This document shows, in pieces, positions 1 to 8,917 of a DNA stretch of 64,000 nt (position 1 is the first letter of the stretch; every line of letters begins with the position of its first letter). A model generated the notes under the pieces. That model was given only the letters and a program-made list of their open reading frames with translations, did not search any database and was not told the origin of the DNA. The position numbers and the translations under genes are program-made. This DNA is from Symbiodinium natans (lineage: Eukaryota > Sar > Dinophyceae > Suessiales > Symbiodiniaceae), in NCBI GenBank assembly GCA_905221605.1, contig CAJNDS010002775.1:135001-199000 (forward strand), in the 5' to 3' direction.

Positions 1-64
1 GCCCTAAGCCCTAAGCCCTGAACCCTAAACCCTAAACCCTAAACCCGAAACCCGAAACCCTAAA
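1..64. repeat. Telomeric array, C-strand
   Basis: Degenerate CCCTAAA units (CCCTAAG, CCCTGAA, CCCGAAA variants) fill the window start. Unique sequence follows directly, so this is an internal block and not a chromosome terminus as far as the window shows. Confidence 0.9.
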
Positions 65-410
65 CCCCACAAGAGCCAAGCCTTGCCACGTCCCAGGCCC
101 TAAGTTATCCTTTGAAGGGCCCCCGTGTGCAAAAAAAAAAGTGCATCCTGAGGGGAGGCAAAAGCAAGGCGGCGTAGGGCACCTGGTGTCTTCCGTAGAA
201 CTTGCGACTTGTAAGCAGATGTTAGGGTGTTGTCTTGGCTGTGCGGGTCTAGGGTTTAGGGTTTAGGGCCTAGTGGGTCTAGGGTTTAGAATTCCGGGAC
301 TGCCAGATGTTTGGGGGTTGCAGGGCTCAGAAGGCATCGAGTCTAGAGTAAGAGATTGGGAGTCGACGATTGCCCGCCCCCACAAGACAAGCCCACAAGC
401 CCATCTGCAG

Positions 411-441
411 TAAACTCCAGAAAGTTGGAACATGGTTCAAG
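411..441 (+). repeat. Dispersed repeat CCAGAAAGTTGGAACATGG
   Basis: This stretch recurs, reverse-complemented, at 59403-59432 and as a shorter direct copy at 53868-53887 beside the AAAACCCT array. The three copies lie in unrelated contexts, so it is a dispersed repeat end rather than a gene. The surrounding DNA from 65 to 1310 otherwise shows small TTTAGGG/CCCTAAA blocks (240-275, 548-580, 690-712) and no convincing exon. Confidence 0.55.
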
Positions 442-1312
442 CTTACATGGCTGGGAGTCCAAGGTTTCGTTAATAACCTTCTGGGTTATGGGGGTGAGGA
501 TGTTCAAACTTTATGGGAGTTTCACTGTCAAACCCTCAAAGCTCAAAAACCCTAAGCCCTAAACCCTAAAACCCTAAAACCCTCTAAGCCTCATTGCAGC
601 CATCCTGCCTGCCAACCCTGCTTGCTGACCTTCGACTTCATATCCTCCGAACCACAGGGCTTAGGGTTCTGGCAGGTGCCTGGGTTTCGGGTTTCGGGTT
701 TAGGGTTTAGGGTGACGGGGGAGAATTAAGTAAAATGCTAGGCGTATGCTGCAACCGGGTGAGTATTCCTTCCGGGTACACACCATGGAGCGCGTGCTCT
801 GGCTCTCGTGGCCGTGCTCTCATCATTCGGGCCCACGCGGGGGCACGCGGCATAACAACATCCGGGCTTCCAGTTAGCAGCTACCCAAGCATCCTTTCTG
901 CGTGTGCAAAATCGAACTATGATGACTGACGACTTGTGCTGCCAGATCTGTTCAAAAGGATGGCCCCTAAAATCCTGCGAAAAACATTCCTGAACATGAT
1001 CCTCTTAATCCCCAAAGAAGGGAAAACATAAAATATCCCAAGAGCCTGCCTCGCATTTAGTATTTCTCAGCGGCCAAACGAGACTGCTCTAAAACCGCGC
1101 TGACATGAAGAGGAGGGTTTATTTTCATTTTAACCCCAAAAGGACACCCAATATTTACACTCACCAATATTAAAAAGGAACCTCATATTATACACATTCA
1201 CCAATAACAGAAATTTAAATCTAAACCTGGCTTCTGACATGCCCCACATGGTGCTCACTGTGCCGGGGTCCACGCAGACCCTTTTCGGGGGACGGGCGTG
1301 TGCGCACGTAGG

Positions 1313-1438
1313 CCTAAACCCTAAACCCTAAACCCTAAACCCTAAACCCTGAACCCTGAACCCTGAACCCTGAACCCTAAACAAAATCCTAAACCCTAAA
1401 CCCTTAACCCTAAATCCTACCCTGAACCCTAAACCCCA
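1313..1438. repeat. Telomeric array flanked by 19-bp direct repeats
   Basis: C-strand array of CCCTAAA and CCCTGAA units. The left flank GGACGGGCGTGTGCGCACG (1290-1308) recurs with one mismatch as GGACGGGCGTGCGCGCACG (1447-1465) on the right. This resembles a duplicated target site around an inserted array. Confidence 0.85.
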
Positions 1439-1526
1439 AATCCGGAGGACGGGCGTGCGCGCACGCATGCGGGCGTACGTGAGGGCTGCACGACGCAGCC
1501 GGAGCTGGATGAGTAGGCTTTAGGAT

Positions 1527-1640
1527 ACTTGGAGACCAAATGAACCCTAAAACATTGGGGGTCTTCTACCCTATATAACTATAATTCCGATCGAGGTATA
1601 TGAACCAGACACCTTTTTAGAGTTCATTTGGTCGTCAAGG
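1527..1640. mobile_element. MITE-like element, family E
   Basis: Inverted ends ACTTGGAGACCAAATGAACC and TTCATTTGGTCGTCAAGG bound about 114 bp with a conserved interior (GGGGGTCTTCTACCCTATA). Related copies lie at 22677, 36179, 46257, 49966 and 53540, with fragments at 21600 and 55630. It has no coding capacity. Confidence 0.8.
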
Positions 1641-1654
1641 ATCTAGATAGCTCA

Positions 1655-1722
1655 CCGAAGTCCCAAGAACTCGGCACCGAACGGCTTGGAAGTACTTTTT
1701 GCTTTGTGCTGGCGCAACCCTA
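1655..1722 (-). CDS. Possible exon, unrecognised
   Basis: Read on the minus strand after GCGCCAG, this segment is open and encodes HKAKSTSKPFGAEFLGLR. It lies between telomeric blocks. The call rests only on amino-acid composition and an acceptor-like CAG. No family is recognised and it is short enough to be chance. Confidence 0.25.
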
Positions 1723-1911
1723 AAAACCCTAAACCCTGAACCCTGAACCCTAAAGCACGCAGGCGAACCATCGTGAACCACATAAGACAAACAGGCTTTC
1801 AAGTCTTAAGCCTTTTCCCCAAACAATCGTTCCAAAGCCCCAAAACAGGGCCTATAAACCTAAAGCCTAAAGCCAAAACCCGAAACCCTAAACCCTAAAC
1901 CCTATCGGCAC

Positions 1912-2025
1912 GGGGGTAGCCTGGAGAAGAGTCAGGTCTTTCTGCGTCCAGCGCTTGGAGCTCGCTGGCGAGGCAGCTTCCTGGCTATTCTTCAGGCGAG
2001 TTGAGGCTCTCAACTTTCGGGGTGG
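1912..2025 (-). CDS. Possible exon, unrecognised, basic
   Basis: On the minus strand a frame free of stops reads TRLKNSQEAASPASSKRWTQ, then KDLTLLQATPVP, before entering a G-strand telomeric block. The Lys/Arg/Ser-rich composition and GC-rich third positions resemble the better-supported exons here. No homologue is recognised. Confidence 0.3.
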
Positions 2026-2409
2026 GTTGTGAGGGTTTCGGGTTTAGGGTTTAGGACCCTAATCCCTAAACCCGCCTTCGGGCTTCAGGTTGTCCACCCA
2101 AGCAAACCCCGTTTGCACGACACCCTCCGGAGTCTCAGCCGCAAGGGGCCCCCAAATGGTTTTCTGGCGTCTTTCCGGTTTGGGGTTTGTATAATTGGCT
2201 GGTCGACGTCTGAAGCATTCTGAAGCCCTCTCAGAAGAAGCCTTGCAAGGGCTTGAGGGCCTTAAATATGGCTGGAGGTTTAGGGCTTAGGGTTTAGGAT
2301 CTCGAAGCCACGCCTGTTTCGGGATCATGGCCCATGGACGGAACCCTTTGCAAGTCAGCCTCAGAAAACAGCCCTTGACAGACTCGACCAGCAAAGAAGC
2401 CCTGACCCT

Positions 2410-2512
2410 AAACCCTAAAACCTAAAGGGTTTGTAAGGGTTAAGGGTTTAGGGTTTAGGGTTGAGGGTTTAGGGTTTAGGGTTGAGGGTTGAGGGTTAAG
2501 GTTCATGGTTTT
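2410..2512. repeat. Telomeric array, converging orientations
   Basis: A short CCCTAAA stretch is followed at once by TTTAGGG and TTGAGGG units, so the strand of the repeat inverts within about 30 bp. A direct end-to-end fusion would give a head-to-head junction, but no terminal or subtelomeric DNA is visible beside it. Confidence 0.8.
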
Positions 2513-2754
2513 ACGGCCCTAATGCCCCTGGGGTGCCAGCATCACCTTCGGAAACCGTACACCCTATGCCCTAACCCTAAACCCTAAACCCGAAACCCGA
2601 AACCCAAAACCCGAAAACCCTAAACCCTGAACCCTAAACCCTAAACTCTCCAGGCCCGAGTGGCAATTCGCCGGCGCGCGCGGGGAGGCGTTTGCACGGA
2701 GCTGGAGCGTGGGGCCGCGCGCTTCGGCCGGGTGCGTGCCTGAAGCTAGGGCCC

Positions 2755-2895
2755 GAAACCCTAAACCCTAAACCCTAAACCCTAAACCCTAAACCCTAAA
2801 CCCTAAACCCTAAACCCTAAACCTTAAAACCCTAAACCCTAAACCCTAAGCCCTAAACCCTAAACCCTAAAACCCTAAACCCTAAACCCTAAACC
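2755..2895. repeat. Telomeric array, C-strand
   Basis: About twenty CCCTAAA units with a few CCCTTAAAA and CCCTAAG variants. The GC-rich DNA on its left (2645-2750) is open on the plus strand but no family is recognised there. Confidence 0.95.
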
Positions 2896-3248
2896 CGGTT
2901 TGGAGCCACTTCGGGTTCCGCTTCCCCTTGATAGGTACTACCTGAACCTCATAACTCACAAGGCCCAAGCGCCCAAAAAGGCCTAAACCCTAAACACTAA
3001 TCCCTAAACCTTAAACCTTGTGCTTCAGTTGAAATATTTTAAAAATCATCACGTCAAGTTGTTAAATCACAACATTCGGCGAAATTTAAATCTTACCATT
3101 GAAATATATCACCAAAACCATTCTTCATTCTCAGGCTCTCTTTCACGCAGCCTGTATGCCATGTTAGGACTATGTTTTACTGCTTTACCGTGCTGCAAGT
3201 GGCCGAGCATCTTGAAAAAACACCCTAAACCCTAAACCCCACACCCTA

Positions 3249-3350
3249 GCAAAGCGAAGCCAACAAACAGAAACTCTGCCATGCTTTCCGGAGTTTCCTC
3301 GCCGACGTCGTTTTCTGTGGCCTTGGCTCTTGGAGCACCGAAGCGAATGA
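3249..3350 (-). CDS. Exon-like unit 1 of a repeated acidic motif
   Basis: The minus strand encodes APRAKATENDVGEETPESMA followed by EFLFVG. The core ATENDVGEE matches two more minus-strand units downstream, VTEDDFGEEPW near 4.2 kb and VSDDDFGEVPW near 3.73 kb. The DNA match (TCCTCGCCGA[AC]GTCGT on the plus strand) shows common descent. Each unit is separated by telomeric or CAAA repeats, so these may be duplicated exons of one gene. The function is unknown. Confidence 0.45.
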
Positions 3351-3360
3351 CGACTCCCCC

Positions 3361-3425
3361 TGAACCCTGAACCCCAAACCCTGAACCCCAAACCCTAAAC
3401 CCTAAACCCCAAACCCGAAACCCTA
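3361..3425. repeat. Telomeric array, C-strand, degenerate
   Basis: CCCTGAA, CCCCAAA, CCCTAAA and CCCGAAA units separate two of the exon-like acidic units. Confidence 0.85.
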
Positions 3426-3693
3426 CTGTAGAAGCCCCAAAACCGACCCAGAGGCGTGTGCTGGGAGCTCCAGCCTTCTCTCATTGTCAACCCTTCTGCC
3501 CCCTAACATTAGACACTAGCTGTAGTATAATCGTAGTAATTACATAGTTAATACTAACTACCCGCCTCCGAAACCTCAATTCAACCGGACCAAACCCTAA
3601 ACCCTAAACCCAAAACCCTAAACCAAAGGAGACCTTCACTTCCAATAACCTTTAGGCTCTTCGTGTTTTAAGCTGCCAAAAACAGCCAGGCCC

Positions 3694-3756
3694 TCAACCC
3701 AAGCGTGCCATGGCAATCCAAGGGACCTCGCCGAAGTCATCGTCTGAGACCTCAAA
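3694..3756 (-). CDS. Exon-like unit 3 of the acidic motif, with stop
   Basis: The minus strand reads FEVSDDDFGEVPWIAMARLG and then a TGA stop (3694-3696). It starts directly after a G-strand-on-plus telomeric block, meaning CCCTAAA precedes it in its own reading direction. The stop suggests either a terminal exon or a decayed copy of the unit near 4.2 kb. Confidence 0.4.
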   Translation of the reverse strand, partial: FEVSDDDFGEVPWIAMARLG

Positions 3757-3758
3757 TT

Positions 3759-3805
3759 TAGGGTTTAGGGTTTAGGGTTTAGGGTTTAGGGTTTAGGGTT
3801 TAGGT
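3759..3805. repeat. Telomeric array, G-strand
   Basis: Six to seven near-perfect TTTAGGG units. Confidence 0.95.
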
Positions 3806-3902
3806 TGTGGGGGGGCACTTGCCAGCTTGCCTAGACAGGCCAGACTTCTGACAGCACAGAGTCGTATGATGCCCTGAACCGCTGTAGAAATTCTACAACC
3901 CA

Positions 3903-4180
3903 ACACTAAACAAACACACACAGAGACAAACAAACAAGCAAAACAAAACAAAACAAAACAAAACAAAACCAAACAAAACAAACAAAACAAACAAAACAAA
4001 CAAAACAAACAAAACAAACAAAACAAACAAAACAAACAAAACAAACAAAACAAACAAAACAAACAAACAAACAACAAACGAAAATTAAAAAACAAAAACA
4101 AATATCTATATATATATAAACAAACAAACAAACAAACAAACAAACAACCAACCAAACAAACAAACAAACAAACAAACTTC
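3903..4180. repeat. CAAA / CAAAA microsatellite
   Basis: Long run of CAAAA, CAAACAAAA and CAAA units on the plus strand, interrupted at 4080-4120 by an A/T-rich stretch with TATATATATA. On the minus strand it translates as poly (FVCL) and mimics a membrane protein, which is an artefact. Confidence 0.95.
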
Positions 4181-4181
4181 C

Positions 4182-4265
4182 ACGGCCGCCAGGGTTCCTC
4201 GCCGAAGTCGTCTTCTGTGACCTGGACGGACTTTGACTGCCAGGAAGAAGTGCCGCGCACATTTC
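4182..4265 (-). CDS. Exon-like unit 2 of the acidic motif
   Basis: The minus strand reads VRGTSSWQSKSVQVTEDDFG and then EEPWRPWKF, ending at the CAAA microsatellite. Its core matches the units near 3.3 and 3.73 kb at both protein and DNA level. The function is unknown. The abrupt change to low-complexity DNA after WKF suggests the exon ends there or is broken by the microsatellite. Confidence 0.45.
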
Positions 4266-4314
4266 GAAACATGGATAAAACCCCAAACCTTCCCCCCGAA
4301 GACTTACAGCCCAG

Positions 4315-4522
4315 TACTTGGGGGTTCATATAGGACTGAGTATCCCAAATGTAACTCTACTTAGAACAAAATTAACCTAATACGCGCCACTAAGGGGCTC
4401 ATAAGTGGGTTATGAGCTCTACTTAGAACAAAATTGTAACCTAATACGCGCCATTAAGGGGCTCATAAGTGGGTTATGAGTACAGTTCTAACTGGTAAAT
4501 CAGTGCCATGAACCTCCAAGTA
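4315..4522. mobile_element. MITE-like element, family B, internally duplicated
   Basis: The left end TACTTGGGGGTTCATA and the right end GCCATGAACCTCCAAGTA are the family B termini (TACTTGGAGGTTCATGGTAC and its complement). The interior carries a direct duplication of about 62 bp, 4355-4416 and 4417-4480, beginning CTCTACTTAGAACAAAATT. Confidence 0.8.
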
Positions 4523-4793
4523 TGTAGGACACGTGTGATTCCGGGTGGCCACAGCATTGCAGGGTCCACTGTCCGACATATTCGGAGGAAGTCTATAAAC
4601 TGTTTTAGTGTGTAGGTTTACCTAAAACCACAAAATATGCAAAAAAATAGCTCTTTTATGGGTTTTGGACTGTTTTTCAACATACCTTGGGGCTCCAGGT
4701 AATGCTTTGGCGCTCCCAGAGGAATTCGCAGAATGCAGTGCCGAGTATGGAGTGCCTGCACCGAGTAGATCCCCCCAAAGAACCCACAAACGC

Positions 4794-4872
4794 CAAACCC
4801 TACACCCTAAACCCTAAACCCTAAGCCCTACACCCCAAACCCTAAACCCTAAACCCCAAACCCTAAACCCTA
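4794..4872. repeat. Telomeric array, C-strand
   Basis: CCCTAAA with CCCTACA and CCCCAAA variants. Confidence 0.9.
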
Positions 4873-5016
4873 CGTAAATCCCCGGGTACCCGTGCCCAGC
4901 ATCTTCGTGCCGGATCCAGGCTTTATCAGGCCCTAGAAGGGCATCATGCGACAGGATCCAGGTTTCAAGGTGGGTTTAGGGTGTAGGGGGATGTGTAGGG
5001 TCTAGGGGTCTTTTTT

Positions 5017-5033
5017 GCCACCCGCCCAGCTGA
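5017..5033 (+). repeat. GCCACCCGCC motif copy 1
   Basis: TTTTTTGCCACCCGCCCAGCTGA is shared, apart from one base, with 16837-16859 and in weaker form with 25888-25905. The context and function are unknown. Confidence 0.5.
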
Positions 5034-5087
5034 TGCATCACATCACACTGCAGAGGGAAGACCCTCGTTAAGGGTTTAGGGCTTAGG

Positions 5088-5245
5088 GGCCCTGAAGGAG
5101 TCCAAAAAAACCTTCAGGCCCCGCATGCGGGCCCTGAAGGATTCCAACAAATCCTTCAGGCCCCGCATGTGGGCCTTGAAGGATTCCAAAAAATCCTTCA
5201 GGCCTCGCATGTGGGCTTTGAAGGATTCCAAAAAAGCCCTTCAAA
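5088..5245. repeat. 42-bp tandem repeat, each unit able to form a hairpin
   Basis: About 3.5 copies of a 42-bp unit. Each unit contains CCTGAAGGA and TCCTTCAGG arms around an A-rich loop. On the plus strand it is an open 14-residue repeat, MWALKDSKKSFRPR. Translation and hairpin potential come from the same bases, so coding is not established. Confidence 0.85.
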
Positions 5246-5270
5246 CCGGAGGCGGGGGGAGGGTAGGTGA

Positions 5271-5359
5271 AACCCTAAACCCTAAGACCCTAAACCCTAA
5301 ACCCTAAACCCTAACCCTAGACCCTAGACCCTAAACCCTAAACCCTAAACCCTAAACCC
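5271..5359. repeat. Telomeric array, C-strand
   Basis: CCCTAAA units with CCCTAGA variants. Confidence 0.95.
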
Positions 5360-5450
5360 AGGGGTGCTGGGTGGGGCGTGGCCACCATGACCCCTTAAAA
5401 TTCCCTTGCGCCCCTTGGACCCACATTGGTCGATCCAGAGAGGCGGCCTT

Positions 5451-5529
5451 TAGGGTTTAGGGTTTAGGGTTTAGGGTTTAGGGTTTAGGGTTTAGGGTTT
5501 AGGGTTTAGGGTTTAGGGTTTAGGGTTTA
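5451..5529. repeat. Telomeric array, G-strand
   Basis: Eleven nearly perfect TTTAGGG units, opposite in orientation to the array about 90 bp to the left. Confidence 0.98.
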
Positions 5530-5869
5530 GTCCCGGAAGGCTTTTCCAGGATAAGGATGTAGGCAAGCAGAAAGGCTAGAGTAAATCAAACAGTATAGTG
5601 CTTTTGGCTCATCGAAACAGTTGAGCATTTCAGAGCTTTTGGCATCGAAATTGTAAGTTCCGGTTGAAACACATACAATTTCCATTTATCCTGGTCTTGA
5701 GGGTTAAGGGTTTAGGGTGGAGAGAATCTTGAGGAAGGCTTGTGTAAGCCTTGATGAATCCCAGTCCACTTTCCTGAGCTTTCGGGAACCCTCAACATTC
5801 TCGAGCTCTGTAGTTTTCACCGCCGTTGACCTTGAACAGACAAAACTCGAAAGCAGAGGGTCCCCTAAT

Positions 5870-5947
5870 CCCTAAACCCTAAACCCTGAACCCTGAACCC
5901 TAAACCCTAAACCCTGAACCCTAAACCCTAAACCCTAAACCCTAAAT
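5870..5947. repeat. Telomeric array, C-strand
   Basis: CCCTAAA and CCCTGAA units. Confidence 0.95.
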
Positions 5948-5951
5948 CCCC

Positions 5952-6058
5952 AAGAAGACGTCGCCTTGAATCCGCTCGCCGCTTTGGCCACGGCTTTTTG
6001 GAGCTGCGGGCGGAGAGCAGGGCGCTGGCCAGCCGGCTCGGAACTGCGAGGGAGTGTG
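5952..6058 (+). CDS. Possible exon, unrecognised
   Basis: Between a C-strand array on the left and a G-strand array on the right, the plus strand is open and reads PRRRRLESARRFGHGFLELR and then AESRALASRLGTAREC. It looks like an Arg-rich helical segment. The arrangement of arrays matches the pattern seen around better-supported exons. No family is recognised. Confidence 0.35.
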
Positions 6059-6155
6059 GGGTTTAGGGTTTAGGGCTAGGGTTTAGGGTTTAGGGCTAGG
6101 GTTTAGGGTTTAGAGTGTAGGGTTTAGGGTTTAGGCTTTAGGGTTTGGGTTTAGG
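6058..6155. repeat. Telomeric array, G-strand, with TAGGGC steps
   Basis: TTTAGGG units with a repeated GGGCTAGGG variant. A run of about 23 G follows nearby (6235-6257). Confidence 0.92.
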
Positions 6156-6370
6156 GCCCAAGTCGGGGTATTATGGAGGTTTCTTGTGATGTAAGTTCTA
6201 GGGTGTACTTTCCACGGGCTTTGAGCAATGGTGAGGGGGGGGGGGGGGGGGGGGGGGAATTGTGAAAGGGTGACAGATAGTAGGACATGTTAAGGATATA
6301 CTCTAAGAGTTTTCAAGTTTTCGGGGGTCCAATCCAACTCCAAAGGGGCATTAAGAAGGGCGCAGTGTTT

Positions 6371-6478
6371 ACTTGGTTGCTGAGTTCAGAAGCCCCAAAA
6401 ATGGTGTACACTTTCAGATCTATAGGGGAGTATAGTATCCCAAAAAGGTGTAACGTGTACTCATTCTGCTACGAAGTC
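6371..6478. mobile_element. MITE-like element, family G
   Basis: Ends TTGCTGAGTTCAGAAGCCCC and GTGTACTCATTCTGCTACGA flank an interior with GTGTACACTTTCAG and its inverted partner. Copies lie at 12171-12284 and 53929-54013. Confidence 0.75.
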
Positions 6479-6569
6479 TACAGGGCAGTCTACTTGGGTC
6501 CCAAGGCCTGTAGCTGGCCGAGGAGAAAAACTCCGAAACCCGGGGCTGCGAAACCTGGACAGTGCAACT

Positions 6570-6712
6570 CGAAGCCCTATAGGCCCTATAAGCCCTCTAA
6601 GCCCTCTAAGCCCTATAAGCCCTACAAGCCCTATAAGCCCTAAGCCCTATAAGCCCTAAATCCTAAACCCTAAGCCCTAAACCGTAACCCCTAAACCCTA
6701 AACCCTTGTTCT
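6570..6712. repeat. Variant array (CCCTATAAG / CCCTCTAAG)
   Basis: Nine-base variants (CCCTATAAG, CCCTCTAAG, CCCTACAAG) pass into ordinary CCCTAAA toward the right. This is one of several places where a variant unit is locally amplified. Confidence 0.8.
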
Positions 6713-6904
6713 CTCTGATGTCCTAAGCCAGAGGCTCTGCATCTTAACTGCGCATTTCCTGAGTCCTGCAGGCTTATAAGCTGTAAAAACCAGGTACAAA
6801 GAGGTCCTCACGAAGCCGAGCTCGTTCAAGAGGGCGAGTGTCAGGGTGGAGGTTCTCTCCAGGCCCTTGTTGGAGCAGCCTCATCTTGGGAAGTGTCGCG
6901 GGGT

Positions 6905-7018
6905 GCTTAAAATGATAGTCCAGCAACCTTGGGGAAACTAAAGGTTAACCTTTGGTTGAGTATAAGGGGACTATATAGCCCAAAAAAGGTTAAAAGGTTA
7001 CCTACTCTACTACTAGGG
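6905..7018. mobile_element. MITE-like element, family F
   Basis: Contains AACTAAAGGTTAACCTTTGG near the left and GGTTACCTACTCTACTACTA at the right, with an inverted AAGGTTAA core. Copies lie at 36721-36828 and 48487-48664. It lies directly downstream of the dioxygenase-like exon. Confidence 0.75.
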
Positions 7019-7079
7019 GTGATAGGAGGGAACCGTGAACCGTTTCGGGTTTGGGCTTTCGGGTCACTTGTCTTGGGAT

Positions 7080-7498
7080 TCGGATGTCTTGCACTCCCCC
7101 TCCCCAATAATCTTGCGCGCGCTGAGGAGCTGAACAGAGTGATGGCGTAGCGCTCGTCCGTGTCCAAGAATGGACACGTGCAGTGGAGCTTGCGGCCGTG
7201 GAAGGTGATGATTCGCCGTCTGGCATCTTTTCGCTGGCCTCGAATCTTCTGGCCCGCCAATCCGAGACCCTCGACGGCCTGCTTCAGCTCCATCACTTCT
7301 TGGCCTTCCTCTTCCACAATGAATGTCTCGCCTCCGGCAAAGTCGCCCAGTGTTGTCATGTATTGCAGACCTGTGTTGTCGTCGTGCTGATGCCAATGTG
7401 CCTCGTGGTTCTTGGTCACCCGAAGGGAGGTGCCAGACAATGGTGTCTGGAAACCAGCCTCTGCAGCAAGCGAGTTCAAGTAGGCCAAGATCCTGGAG
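7080..7498 (-). CDS. 2OG-Fe(II) dioxygenase-like exon (TET/JBP-like)
   Basis: Read on the minus strand from an acceptor TTCCTGCGCAG, the frame encodes about 135 residues. In order they show SRILAYLNSLAAEAGF, HWHQHDDNTGLQYMTTLGDF, AGGETFIVEEEG, RRRIITFHGRKLHCTCPF and DERYAITLFSSSAR. The HxD pair (HQHDD), the Gly-rich strand, the distal His (FHGRKLH) and the Arg (DERYAI) are laid out as in the double-stranded beta-helix of Fe(II)/2-oxoglutarate dioxygenases, most like the TET/JBP-type arrangement common in protists. Dinoflagellate DNA contains hydroxymethyluracil, so a DNA-base hydroxylase is conceivable, but the substrate is an inference. The 3' boundary is unclear and an element of family F follows. 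Confidence 0.6.
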
Positions 7499-7624
7499 CT
7501 GCGCAGGAAGGCGGCATGTACTATAGTTACTATAACAGTGCCATCTACGGATAACCCGCAAGACTTGGAACCTTCCCTTCTTAATGCTGTCGGCTTCACC
7601 GCACGATCCAGGCTCGAACAAAAC

Positions 7625-7745
7625 TGAACCAAACCAACTTCTCAGCAAAGTGCTTCCTGAGTGCTACACAAGGCGCAGGCTCGTCAGCCAAGCATGTGTC
7701 CACGTCTTGACGGCAAGCATTGGCTCCTGAAGCGTGTGCGCAGTG
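7625..7745 (-). CDS. Possible upstream exon of the dioxygenase-like gene
   Basis: The minus strand is open and reads HASGANACRQDVDTCLADEP and then APCVALRKHFAEKLVW. It lies about 130 bp upstream of the dioxygenase-like exon on the same strand. The composition is coding-like, but no join was found that keeps the frame, so the link is tentative. Confidence 0.35.
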
Positions 7746-7779
7746 AGGACATGACCCACTGCTCGGACCGTAAAACCTT

Positions 7780-7852
7780 GGGATGTTCCCCCTTATACCA
7801 ACAGTCTTAATAGGGACTAGAATACGGGTACGAGAGTCCTCATTAAGGGGCT
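7780..7852. mobile_element. MITE-like element, family D, truncated
   Basis: Left end GGGATGTTCCCCCTTATACC followed by AACAGTCTTAATAGGGACTA. The right terminus is missing. Full copies lie at 25771, 31216 and 50828. Confidence 0.7.
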
Positions 7853-8139
7853 TTTGCAAGTTATGTCTATAGGTAATGACTGCATGCTGCTGCCTTACCA
7901 CACATCTCGCGCAGAGTCATGCGTGTCATGCTCGAAACCGCACGCCAAGTTTATGCGTCGCTGCCCACATAATATAGCTACCCTAAACCCTAAGCCCCAA
8001 ACACCCTAAGCCCCTAAAGCCCTGGAGTCCTGGTGGCCCTTGCAGGTGAGGCCGAGCTGCATCACCAGGCAGTAGGATGCCTCTGGATCTCTTCAAGGGC
8101 TTTTAAAGGGCTTTTGGGTTTTTGTTTGGGGCTTTTATT

Positions 8140-8310
8140 GTTTAAATATATATATATATGTATGTATATCTATATTTTGAATTTTTGTATATATATATAT
8201 GTATATGTGCGTCTGTGTGTTGATATATGTATATGTATATATAATTTATTTGCTTATTTTTTATCTATATTTACTTAGATATATATATATATGTATATTT
8301 ATCTATTTAT
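8140..8310. repeat. AT-rich microsatellite region
   Basis: Repeated TATATA and TATGTA runs. The plus-strand ORF here (poly Tyr/Ile) is an artefact. Confidence 0.85.
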
Positions 8311-8360
8311 TGATTTGTTGATGATTCTCTTTTTTTAAGAGGGGGCTTTAGGGTTTGTAG

Positions 8361-8460
8361 GGCGTGCTGCAAGAGAGCTGAGGTTGGGGATTGTTTTGGA
8401 TCAGGGTGACAGGGTGGAGAAGCTAAGACTGAGATGGGTTGAACATCTCAACCCGACCGG
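8361..8460 (+). CDS. Exon between two G-strand telomeric blocks
   Basis: After GGGTTTGTAG the plus strand encodes RAARELRLGIVLDQGDRVEK and LRLRWVEHLNPTG, then meets CCGG|GTTTAGGG. The acceptor-like TTTGTAG and the donor-like G|GTTTAG are both part of, or derived from, telomeric repeat. The protein looks like a real exon (alternating Leu/Arg/Glu, GC-rich third positions) but no family is recognised. Confidence 0.45.
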
Positions 8461-8498
8461 GTTTAGGGTTTAGGGTTTAGGGTTTAGGGTTTAGGGCT
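8461..8498. repeat. Telomeric array, G-strand
   Basis: Five TTTAGGG units directly following the exon-like segment. Confidence 0.95.
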
Positions 8499-8709
8499 TG
8501 ACCATAATTTTTCGGACTAACGCTAATCGAGACCCCTGACATAAGAACTTTTCAACAACCCCCTATGCACCCTCGTCCCTCTCACTCTCACGCTAGTTCA
8601 AGCCGGAACCCTTCATCCCGGACCATAAAGGCACATGGGAATTTAGATATTACTGGTGCTTTATTTGTTTATAAGGGGGGTCCTACTATTTGGGTGGTCT
8701 ATCTTCGGC

Positions 8710-8727
8710 CCCCCCCCCCCCCCCCCC
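8710..8727. repeat. Poly-C tract
   Basis: Run of about 18 C inside a repeat-derived stretch (TTTATAAGGGGGGTCCTACTATTTGGG) that resembles elements near 27.57 and 40.23 kb. Confidence 0.9.
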
Positions 8728-8860
8728 ATTTTCGCAACACCCCCTGCTGGAAAAGATGAAGAACTTGAAATCCAAGAGACCTTCTAGCTCGCGCTGGAGC
8801 CTAGAGAAACGCCCAAGGTCATCCCCCCGATGATAATGATACACACATGCACACATACCA

Positions 8861-8917
8861 GTTTAGGGTTTAGGGTTTAAGGTTTAGGGTTTAGGGCTTA
8901 GGGTTTAGGGTTTAGGG
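8861..8917. repeat. Telomeric array, G-strand
   Basis: TTTAGGG units with TTTAAGG and CTTAGGG variants. A further small C-strand block lies at 9052-9146. Confidence 0.93.

Noticed and set aside
3793-4329. Minus ORF of 178 codons with repeated FVCL as a membrane protein
   Set aside because: It is the translation of the CAAA/CAAAA microsatellite. Only the short acidic unit at its start is kept.
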